From an uncultured Bacilli bacterium (GTDB lineage: Bacteria; Bacillota_I; Bacilli_A; RF39; UBA660), in the NCBI GenBank assembly GCA_934176955.1, contig CAKPOS010000007.1, positions 1-64,000 of the forward strand: a stretch of DNA of 64,000 bases. Reading direction: 5' to 3'. The number at the start of each line of letters is the position of its first letter. Position 1 is the stretch's first letter. A program made the translations under genes and the position numbers. Below are positions 1 through 7,700 of this stretch, piece by piece. Under the pieces are notes generated by a model. That model was given only the letters and a program-made list of their open reading frames with translations, was not told the DNA's origin and did no database searches.

Positions 1-1
1 T

Positions 2-175
2 TTTTATTTTATTTTGAATAGTTGGGAAAATACTTCTAAAGATAATAGTGGGGTTGATCAGTATTTTTCTGATGTAAAGGTTGTTTTAGATAATATATTA
101 TTTTTTTCGAAAGTGTCTTTTATTTGTAATTTAATTTTTTTGTTAAGAGAGGTTGTTATTATTTTTAATTTATAA
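2..175 (+). CDS. 3' end of an unidentified protein (partial)
   Basis: An open frame enters from the left edge and stops at TAA 173-175, giving about 57 residues. Codon use (T-ending, GAT/AAT/GTT rich) matches the resident genes, which is why I think it is real. The end is hydrophobic (around FFSKVSFICNLIFLL), possibly a membrane segment. It converges on gpsA across a hairpin. I do not recognise the family; the start and most of the protein lie outside the window. Confidence 0.45.
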   Translation, partial: FYFILNSWENTSKDNSGVDQYFSDVKVVLDNILFFSKVSFICNLIFLLREVVIIFNL

Positions 176-184
176 AATAAAAAG

Positions 185-216
185 AGAATTCTACAGATTA
201 TTATTTGTAGAATTCT
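185..216 (-). terminator. Rho-independent terminator of gpsA
   Basis: Perfect 11-bp inverted repeat (AGAATTCTACA at 185-195, TGTAGAATTCT at 206-216). On the minus strand it is followed by a T-rich run (CTTTTTATTTT). It overlaps the gpsA stop codon. On the plus strand the T run is weak, so it mainly serves gpsA. Confidence 0.8.
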
Positions 217-1141
217 TTAGGGTGTTGATTAATTCTAGATAATTTTTTCCTTCATATAATATTTGATATATTGTATTGGTAAGTGGTAGATTGATATGTT
301 TATTTTTTGCTAGTTCATACATCGCTTTGGCTGTTCCTAATCCTTCGATGGTTGTTTCTTGTTTATATTTTTCTATTTCTTCTTTTGATTTGTTGCTGCC
401 AATTAAATTTCCTAGAGTGTAATTTCTTGAGGTGGAAGAGGTACAGGTCATCATGATATCATCAATTCCAGCATATGTCATAATGGTGTCTTCTTCTCCT
501 TGTAAAGTACTGATTAAGTATTTTATTTCGTAAATGGCATTTGTTAGGAATAAGAATTTACTTGAGTCTGGTAATTTTGCTCCGTCTAGCATACCAAAAC
601 CAATTGCCATGACGTTTTTGATTGCTCCACAGATTGGTAATCCGATGGTATCTTTGATGTATTGAATTTTAACGATATCGCTTTCCATATATTTTTTTAC
701 TTTTTCTTTGATTGTGTTGTGTTTTGTTGCTAGGGTAAGTCCTAAGACATTTTTATTTTTCATGTCAATCGCAAAACTGCCTCCTGAGATGATACCAATT
801 GGTGCGTTTTCTAGTATAGATAAAATGATTTCTGATGCAAATTGATGAGTTTTTGTGTCAATTCCTTTGCTAGCAATTAGAATATCTTGATTTTGGTAAT
901 AGGGTTTTAATTCTAAGATAGTATCTTTAATAAAATTTATAGGAATGGCAATAATAATTAAGTCTGATAAATGGCATGCTTCTTGTAGGGAGGTTGTAAT
1001 TTTTATAGTTGGGTAATTTTTTTGTTCTTTTTCTATTTCTTTTTCAAACTTAGACCATATTACTGTTTGGACTTCTTTTTTTTCAAATAGTGATGCTATT
1101 GCTGTTCCAAAAGCACCACAGCCTAGTATTGTTATTTTCAC
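191..1141 (-). CDS. gpsA: Glycerol-3-phosphate dehydrogenase [NAD(P)+]
   Basis: Cytoplasmic enzyme reducing dihydroxyacetone phosphate to sn-glycerol 3-phosphate for phospholipid synthesis. The 316-residue product has the N-terminal Rossmann motif (ILGCGAFGTAIA), the GpsA segment IISGGSFA near residue 117, and the core GLPICGAIKNVMAIGFGMLDG region (about 166-186) containing the catalytic Lys of the family. Length is slightly below the usual 330. The start codon is GTG (1139-1141), overlapping the stop of the upstream DUF192 gene by 4 nt (GTGA), so the two are translationally coupled. A strong hairpin terminator overlaps its end. Confidence 0.95.
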   Translation of the reverse strand: MKITILGCGAFGTAIASLFEKKEVQTVIWSKFEKEIEKEQKNYPTIKITTSLQEACHLSDLIIIAIPINFIKDTILELKPYYQNQDILIASKGIDTKTHQFASEIILSILENAPIGIISGGSFAIDMKNKNVLGLTLATKHNTIKEKVKKYMESDIVKIQYIKDTIGLPICGAIKNVMAIGFGMLDGAKLPDSSKFLFLTNAIYEIKYLISTLQGEEDTIMTYAGIDDIMMTCTSSTSRNYTLGNLIGSNKSKEEIEKYKQETTIEGLGTAKAMYELAKNKHINLPLTNTIYQILYEGKNYLELINTLKNSTNNNL

Positions 1142-1455
1142 TTTGTTATCTCCAATCTTTCTCCAATTTTAATTTTAAAGTAGTTTGCTGGTAATTCTAT
1201 TGTTTTTGATGCTTTTCTTTGAGGAAGAATTACTTTTCTAGGTGATGTATTTTGATAATAAGATATGATTTTATTTTCTTTATTACAAAATATAATATCA
1301 ATATTTTCTTTCATGAAAAAAGTATGTACACTATTACAATGATTAAAAAGAAGGGCATTGTGAATATTTTTCTTTCCCATAAATCCTTTAAATCTAGTGT
1401 AGAAAGTTTTACATTCGATTAATTCTATTTCTTTTTCTTGATATCTTATTTTCAT
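1138..1455 (-). CDS. DUF192 family protein
   Basis: A 105-residue protein matching the DUF192 fold: the pattern 'RFKGFMGKK...ALLFNHC...FFMKENIDIIFCN...I...SPRK...ELPAN' follows the family's R-G-L-M, F-M-x-x-x-x-x-D-x-x-F and ELPAG signatures. Function of the family is unknown. It lacks an evident signal peptide. I chose the ATG at 1453-1455 because AAGGTG sits just upstream and because a promoter covers the region a longer reading frame would use. It is co-transcribed and coupled with gpsA. Confidence 0.8.
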   Translation of the reverse strand: MKIRYQEKEIELIECKTFYTRFKGFMGKKNIHNALLFNHCNSVHTFFMKENIDIIFCNKENKIISYYQNTSPRKVILPQRKASKTIELPANYFKIKIGERLEITK

Positions 1456-1473
1456 TTTTTTCACCTTAAATTT

Positions 1474-1503
1474 AGTATATATGAATTTATTATTTGGTGT
1501 CAA
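1474..1503 (-). promoter_or_regulatory. Promoter of DUF192-gpsA
   Basis: On the minus strand TTGACA (1498-1503), an 18-nt spacer and TATACT (1474-1479). This is a near-consensus vegetative promoter and fixes the downstream ATG as the translation start. Confidence 0.7.
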
Positions 1504-1554
1504 CTCTTTTAAATTAAATTAAATTATGTTACACTAATGGTGGTGATTGGAAAA

Positions 1555-2091
1555 ATGAATAATAAAGGATTTACTTTAATTGAATTATTAGCAACAATTG
1601 TAATTTTGTCTTTAGTAATGGGGATTTCTGCTTCTGGGATTATGGGGGTAATTAATCAATCAAAGGCTAGAGGAGAGAAATTATTTGTTTCTAAGCTGTC
1701 AAAATCGATTGATGATTATATTAACTTAAAGGGATCAAGTATGGTACAAAGTGGTAGTGCATATGCTTTTGATAAAAAAAATAATATTGGTAATAGTACT
1801 TATAGGGTTTCAGTTTATCAATTAAAGAAAAATAGTGGTAATTCATTTCAAATTATGGATTTGGTTAGTGAGAAATTGGTTGATCAAGCAAAGTTAGTGA
1901 ATCCTAAAAATAAGAAGCAATGTTTTGATAATAGTCATAATCCAGTAATAGAAGTATATCGAGATAGTGATTATGTTTATTATTATTATGTTCAATTTAA
2001 TTCGAGGAATAATCGTTGTGAATTAAATACTTGTATTAGTACGCTTTCTAGTGATTTGGCAAATAAATTGGATAAGAAATGTGAGGAATGA
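1555..2091 (+). CDS. Type IV prepilin-like protein (N-terminal methylation motif)
   Basis: The product starts MNNKGFTLIELLATIVIL, the classic type IV prepilin / pseudopilin leader: short basic leader, cleavage after Gly, +1 Phe, Glu at +5, then a hydrophobic helix. The rest (about 178 residues in all) is polar with paired cysteines near the C terminus (RCELNTC, KKCEE), typical of secreted pseudopilins. ATG 1555 is preferred over 1537 because GGTGGTGATT precedes it. It ends overlapping the leader of lspA. No prepilin peptidase or assembly ATPase is next to it, so it is an orphan here; a machine elsewhere, or the Tad system at 32-43 kb, would have to process it. Confidence 0.8.
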   Translation: MNNKGFTLIELLATIVILSLVMGISASGIMGVINQSKARGEKLFVSKLSKSIDDYINLKGSSMVQSGSAYAFDKKNNIGNSTYRVSVYQLKKNSGNSFQIMDLVSEKLVDQAKLVNPKNKKQCFDNSHNPVIEVYRDSDYVYYYYVQFNSRNNRCELNTCISTLSSDLANKLDKKCEE

Positions 2092-2093
2092 GA

Positions 2094-2549
2094 ATGATTA
2101 GTATATTTCTTATTGGGATTTTGTTTTTACTTATTGATATTATTTCTAAGCAGTTGGTTCTTTATTTTATGGTAGAAAATCAAACAATTCAAATTATTCC
2201 TCATTTTTTTTCTCTTACTTATGTAAAGAATACGGGGGTTGCTTTTAGTATGTTAGAGGGAAATATATTGTTTATTTTATTGATGAGTGTGATAGTTGTT
2301 GGTGTTTTGGTTTATTTTGCTAAAAGTAAGGGAAATGGGAGATTAGAGAAGATTTGCTATAGTATGATTTTGGGTGGTGCATTAGGAAATTTTTTGGATA
2401 GAATTTTTTATGGCTATGTGATTGATTTTTTTGATTTTACTTTATTTGGTTTTAAGATGGCAATTTTTAATGTTGCTGATGTAGAAATTGTTTGTGGTGT
2501 ATTTTTATTAATTGTATTAGAAATATTGAAGGAGAGAAAGATGTTATGA
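2094..2549 (+). CDS. lspA: Lipoprotein signal peptidase (signal peptidase II)
   Basis: Membrane aspartyl protease that removes signal peptides from diacylglyceryl-modified prolipoproteins. Four hydrophobic segments and both family blocks are visible: VKNTGVAFSML, and the catalytic Asp regions (LGNFLDRIFYGYVIDFFDF and FNVADV). About 151 residues, normal length. ATG 2094 has GAGGAATGA at good spacing; the ATG at 2088 overlaps the preceding stop and is too close to that ribosome site. Its stop overlaps the next gene (ATGA). Works with Lgt, encoded at 49.3 kb, on the lipoproteins at 24.1 and 27.2 kb. Confidence 0.95.
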   Translation: MISIFLIGILFLLIDIISKQLVLYFMVENQTIQIIPHFFSLTYVKNTGVAFSMLEGNILFILLMSVIVVGVLVYFAKSKGNGRLEKICYSMILGGALGNFLDRIFYGYVIDFFDFTLFGFKMAIFNVADVEIVCGVFLLIVLEILKERKML

Positions 2550-3439
2550 AGTATGTTGTAGATAGAATGGCTAGAATAGATAAATATTTAATGGAAGAAA
2601 TGGGAGTAAGTCGTAGTTATGTTCAAAAGATGATTGATGCTGGTTATATATTTGTTAATGGAAATTCTGTTAAGAATAGTTATAAATTGAAGATAGATGA
2701 TGTTATTGAAGTAGGGGATGGTTATTCAGAAGATGTGTCAATAGAAAAGGAAAATATTCCTTTAGATATTGTTTATGAAGATGATGATTTGCTTGTAGTG
2801 AATAAACCTAGTGGTATGGTAGTTCATCCTGCTCCTGGCAATTATCATGGTACTTTGGTGAATGCTTTGATGTATCATTGTAATCATTTGAGTCATGTTA
2901 ATGGGGAGGTTCGTCCTGGTATTGTTCACCGAATTGATAAGGATACTTCTGGATTGTTAGTGGTGGCTAAAAATGATTTTGTTCATGATAATTTGGCTAA
3001 ACAAATTAGTGAGAAGAGTGTTACTCGGGAATATTTAGCATTAGTAGATGGAGTAATTATGGAAGATACTGCTACGATTGATGCTCCGATAGGAAGGGAT
3101 CCCAATAATCGGAAAAAAATGTGTGTTACGGATGTTAATGCTAAGAATGCGGTTACGCATATTCGGGTAATGGAAAGATATCAATGTGCTACTTTAATTA
3201 CTTGTAAGTTGGAAACTGGGCGTACACATCAAATTCGTGTTCATTTGAATTATATTCATCATCCTGTTGTGAATGATCCAATTTATGGGAAAAAGAAGTT
3301 AGATGATGTTTCTTTTGGTCAGATGCTTCATGCTAAAAAACTAGGTTTTGTTCACCCAGTTACAGGAAAATATTTAGAATTTGAAGTAGATGCTCCTGCT
3401 AAATTTTATGAAATTTTAGAAAAATATAAGGAAATGTAA
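2546..3439 (+). CDS. RluD-type 23S rRNA/tRNA pseudouridine synthase
   Basis: An N-terminal S4 RNA-binding domain (about residues 9-70, 'RIDKYLMEE...SRSYVQKMIDAGYIFVNG') is followed by the RluA-family catalytic domain with HRIDKDTSGLLVVAK holding the catalytic Asp, and RTHQIRVHL. 297 residues, normal for the Bacilli YlyB group, which lies next to lspA in many Bacillota. ATG 2546 overlaps the lspA stop and follows GGAGAG. It converts uridine to pseudouridine in RNA; the exact target cannot be read from the sequence. Confidence 0.92.
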   Translation: MKYVVDRMARIDKYLMEEMGVSRSYVQKMIDAGYIFVNGNSVKNSYKLKIDDVIEVGDGYSEDVSIEKENIPLDIVYEDDDLLVVNKPSGMVVHPAPGNYHGTLVNALMYHCNHLSHVNGEVRPGIVHRIDKDTSGLLVVAKNDFVHDNLAKQISEKSVTREYLALVDGVIMEDTATIDAPIGRDPNNRKKMCVTDVNAKNAVTHIRVMERYQCATLITCKLETGRTHQIRVHLNYIHHPVVNDPIYGKKKLDDVSFGQMLHAKKLGFVHPVTGKYLEFEVDAPAKFYEILEKYKEM

Positions 3440-3493
3440 TATTTCAGTATTTTTTTCATGATTACACCTCTTTATTTATTATATGTTTTTTAG

Positions 3494-3499
3494 TATAAT
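3494..3499 (+). promoter_or_regulatory. -10 element before the rhomboid gene
   Basis: TATAAT inside what would be the coding region of the longest possible rhomboid frame, about 26 nt before the GTG start at 3525. No good -35 is seen. It argues for the shorter start. Confidence 0.5.
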
Positions 3500-3524
3500 G
3501 TTATTAGTAGAAAGAAGGGATAAT

Positions 3525-4676
3525 GTGCAAAAAGAGATTCGAATCGATAATAATGATTTATTAGTGATGAATTTGGTTCATTATTTTATTACAGAAAAAG
3601 ATTATAATCCAGTGATATTACATGGGGTAAATGATGAAGTTTGGCTTGAGAATATGGATAGTGATTATAAGCTTGTTCGTATTGTTAGTCATTATATTCA
3701 TAATGAAGAGCAACTTAGTTTTGATCGTTTTAAGTTGCAGAGAATTTTAAGTAATTTGAAGAAGAAGACTTTATCTCTTAGTATGAATGTTATTAGTATT
3801 TATACCAGTTTAGGTGAAGATGTTGTACTTCCGGAAGAAGATGGGGTTATTAGTGTTTTAATTAGAAATGTTAGTGAAATTCAAAATGGGAAATTATTAG
3901 AAGTTTTTCCTGATATTGTGGAGAAGACGAAGCATGAGGAAAAAGGAATGGATTTGTTTGTAAAAATTAGTGATGATATTAATAAGGAGAGTTATGAAAA
4001 GTCGAAGAGAGTGGAAAAGATTTTTTCTCCAAAGAAGCCTTTGGTTACTTATTTGATTATTGCTATTTGTATAATTTTATTTATTTCTATGTATATTTTT
4101 GGTCAGGGTTCTACTTATGTTAAGACTTTGATTGATTTTGGGGGGAATGTTTCTTATTATACTAAACATGGGGAATATTATCGTTTGTTTACTTCTATTT
4201 TTTTACATGCTGGTATTGTTCATTTGTTGTGTAATATGTATTCTTTATATGTGATTGGTCCTCAGGTAGAGAGTTTTTATGGGAAGTTAAAATACTTATT
4301 TATCTTTTTGTTTAGTGGAATTAGTGGTAGTTTGTTAAGTGTTGCTTTTGCTTCTAAATATGCTGTTAGTGTTGGTGCTAGTGGGGCTATTTTTGGTCTT
4401 TTGGGTTCTATTTGTTATTTTGGTTATCATTATCGGGTATATTTAGGAAATGCTCTTAAGAGTCAGATTATTCCTATTATATTACTTAATTTATTTATTG
4501 GATTTACTTTTTCGGGTATCGATAATTTTGCTCATATTGGTGGTCTTGTTGGAGGAGTTTTTGCTTCGATGGCAATGGGAGTTCCTGATAAAAGTAAGAA
4601 ATCAGATATAGCGAATGGTTGTATTTTGTTGTTAATTTATTTAGTGTTTTTAATTTATTTGGCATTCTTTCATTAG
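3525..4676 (+). CDS. Rhomboid intramembrane serine protease, GluP/YqgP-like
   Basis: Residues 1-165 form a soluble N-terminal domain like that of Bacillus GluP (YqgP); then comes a polytopic rhomboid core. Catalytic Ser286 lies in GASGAIFG and the His337 in NFAHIGG; HAGIVHLLCNMYSL is the conserved second segment. It cleaves membrane proteins within or near the bilayer; GluP relatives act in membrane-protein quality control. GTG 3525 is chosen because GAAGGG precedes it and a TATAAT lies in the upstream part of the open frame. Monocistronic: a hairpin terminator overlaps its stop codon. Confidence 0.88.
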   Translation: MQKEIRIDNNDLLVMNLVHYFITEKDYNPVILHGVNDEVWLENMDSDYKLVRIVSHYIHNEEQLSFDRFKLQRILSNLKKKTLSLSMNVISIYTSLGEDVVLPEEDGVISVLIRNVSEIQNGKLLEVFPDIVEKTKHEEKGMDLFVKISDDINKESYEKSKRVEKIFSPKKPLVTYLIIAICIILFISMYIFGQGSTYVKTLIDFGGNVSYYTKHGEYYRLFTSIFLHAGIVHLLCNMYSLYVIGPQVESFYGKLKYLFIFLFSGISGSLLSVAFASKYAVSVGASGAIFGLLGSICYFGYHYRVYLGNALKSQIIPIILLNLFIGFTFSGIDNFAHIGGLVGGVFASMAMGVPDKSKKSDIANGCILLLIYLVFLIYLAFFH

Positions 4677-4688
4677 AGTGCTTTTTTG
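4662..4688 (+). terminator. Rho-independent terminator after rhomboid gene
   Basis: GCATTCT (4662-4668) pairs with AGAGTGC (4675-4681, one G-T wobble), followed by six T. It overlaps the stop codon. Confidence 0.75.
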
Positions 4689-4722
4689 TAGTGAAAAATT
4701 CTAATAATCTTTTTTGCATAAA

Positions 4723-4751
4723 TTGACATTATATTTGGAGAATGATATAAT
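4723..4751 (+). promoter_or_regulatory. Consensus promoter of the surface-protein operon
   Basis: TTGACA (4723-4728), exactly 17 nt, TATAAT (4746-4751): a perfect vegetative promoter. It serves the three genes up to the terminator at 13025-13062, an 8.3-kb transcript, suggesting strong constitutive expression of the giant surface protein. Confidence 0.85.
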
Positions 4752-4780
4752 TATCCTAGTAAAATAGGATGGGTGAATGT

Positions 4781-7700
4781 ATGGGATTTCTAAAGAATAA
4801 GTTTGGTTTTATTATTTTTATTAGTTTAGTTACTTTGGTTATTTTGGTTGTGGGAGCTTTTTCTCTTTATCAAGATAATTCTTCTGTATTTTCTTCTAAT
4901 GGTTATATTTTAGAAACAAGTGCTAAGACAAAGCAAAAGTATTATTTTTCGGCAAATACGAAATATAAAGAAAATGTGGATGATAAGATTAGTTTTAATG
5001 ATACGAAATCAAAGAAGGTTAGTGTTGATCCTGCTAGTTTTGTTCATTTTAATAATGGGGATATTTCTTTTTTGCAAAAGGGGGCTCTTGTTAATTTAAG
5101 TGATTTAAGTAATCCAATGGTATCCTATTATAATATTACTCCTGAAAATAAAATTACTTATGATAATGGAAAATATGTTGTTACTAGTTATGGGAAAGAT
5201 ATTTCTATTGATTCTTTTATTGGTAGAATTAGTGATGATAAGTATATTATTGCTGGGAAAAATTTGCAACTTAAAGTTCCTACTTCTGCAGATAGAGTAA
5301 GTGGGGATTATTTTGAACTTTACTTTATTGATAAGGGAATTGTAAAAATTGATAATCAAGATGTTAGTTATCAAGTTACTGCTCAAGATTCTTATCTTTA
5401 TATAGGAGATAATATTGTTATTGATTTGGGTAGTGGTAAAGTAATGTTAGACAATGATACAAAGATGTTACTTTCTCAAATTACTATTCATGGAGATGAA
5501 AACATTGATTTGGATGTTGACAATAAGAAGGGTAATGGTTCTGGTGATGGTGCTGAGGGCTCTGGTGGGGCTGATGGTTCTGGATCTGAGGACGGAGAAG
5601 GTGGAGATGGTGATGGCACTGGAACTGGAACTGGTACTGGTGAAGGTGGAAATGGTGCTGCAAATGGGAATGGACTAGAAAATGGTAATGGAAATGGTGG
5701 TAATAATGTAACAGCTAGTCCTCAAATTGAACTTATTGAGGCTACTGTGACTTCTACAACGGTTTCTTTGTCTATGCAGTTAAATAATGCTTCTTTAGCA
5801 AAGGGAAGTATTGTTGCTTATTTTACGGATGTAGCAACTGGTCAAAAAGCTGAGCCAAAATCTATTGCTCTTACGAATGGAACTTTTAAATTGTCTTATG
5901 ATTCTTTAACACCAAATACAGAATATGCTTTATCCATTGTGGAAGTTGGTATTGCTCATGAAAAACAATATTTTCAAAAAATATTTCGGACAAAAGATTT
6001 AGGGATTACTTTGGAAAAAGTTTATTCAGCTGAAGATAGTTTGTCTTATAAAGTTTCTTTTGATGATAATACAGATGTTTCTAAGGTGAAAGTAAATCTT
6101 TATGATAGTAGTGGTACTTTAGCTAATATTGGTACGAATAATTATACGATTTCTAAAGATGATATTGATAATACTTTTACTTTTACTGGTCTTAAATCTA
6201 ATACTGTTTATTCAGTAAGTGTTGAAACGGTTTGGGTGAATAATACGGCATATAATAATCTTTATTCTATTAATCGTATTGATAGTACTTTGAAAAAGAA
6301 ACCTACAATATCGTCCGTTAAAGTTGTTCCTAATGCGGAAGAAGTTAAGTTTACAGTATCTTTGGATAATATTAATGATCCTGATAAAAGTATTGTTTCA
6401 TATACTTATAATGTTTATTTAGCAGATGATATTACTGTTGATAATCCAGACCCAGAAGTAGTTTATTCTGTGACGAAAAATGATCATGATGAGTTAATTT
6501 TAAATTTGAATGAGATTGATGAGTTAAAGACTGGGGTTAATTATCGAGCTAAGATTATTGCTGAGTATAATGATAATGAGATGATTAGAGAGGTTTCGAC
6601 TGATTATAGTGGTAATTTTTTGATTAAGAGTAAGCCGAATATTAGTTTTGAGTTAAAGAGCGCTACGATGAATAAAGTTGTTGGTACAATTACTTTAATT
6701 GATGCTAACTGTACTGTTCCTATGTCAGGGAGAAGTTGTTCTAATTTAAATAATAATTTTACTTTGAGATATTATAAGGTGAAAGAAACAGAAACGACTG
6801 ATAATGATACAACTATTCAATTTGATCCTTCTAAATTAACTTCTGAGATTACTTTATCTGATTTATCTTCTAATACTTCTTATGCAGTTAAGGTATTTGG
6901 AAATTATTATGATGATGATAATGTTTTACATGCTAATGTTCAGATTGGAGATACTATCTATGTGAAAACGGATAAGAGTGATAAGTTGCAATTAGAGGTA
7001 GTTGGTGATAATACTAGTGGTAAGAATAAAGATGGTACAGATAATTCTGCCAATGTTGTTACTTTTGATGCTAGGTTAGTTGCTCCTCAAGATTCTACAA
7101 TTATGGATGAGATTTCTACAGTTACGCTTAATTTATATAGTGGAAGATATAATGTTAAGGAAAAGTTAATTGGTACATATAAGATGACAGAACGATCAGA
7201 AATTAATGATTTCTTTAGTAATATTACCATTAGAAATGCGATGTTTACGGATACTTCTAGTAGAGGTCTTGGTAAAATTGATAGTTTACAGAAAATGATT
7301 ACTCTTACTAATAATTCTACAGGTACTTTAAATAGTTCTTATACTGTTGAAGTAGAAGATGTGTATGATTCTAGTGGAAAAAATAAAATTACTGTTGAGG
7401 ATAATGTCTATACATTTAATTTAACTCCTTCTTATTATTTGGATGCTAGAATTGAATCTAATCCTAAAGGCTCTTATATGACAGTTACGCCTATTAAAAA
7501 AGAAAATTTGACTGAAGATGAATATAAGGAATTGTTAAAAACAGTTAAGAATTTAGATGATTTAAATGATGATACTGTTGTTGGGGTAGTTTTGGAGAAT
7601 AGTTTGAGTGATACTTTTGTTGATTCTGCATTCACTTACGAGAAGGCTACTGTCAACTTTAAGATTTATAATGGTGTGACAAAAAAATTAGTCAAGGAAA

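Noticed and set aside
5454..5678. Alternative frame over the Gly-rich linker of the giant protein (and the similar one at 11337-11552)
   Set aside because: Frame-shifted reading of a GGT-rich repeat; yields only Val/Leu/Met-rich strings without a ribosome site.
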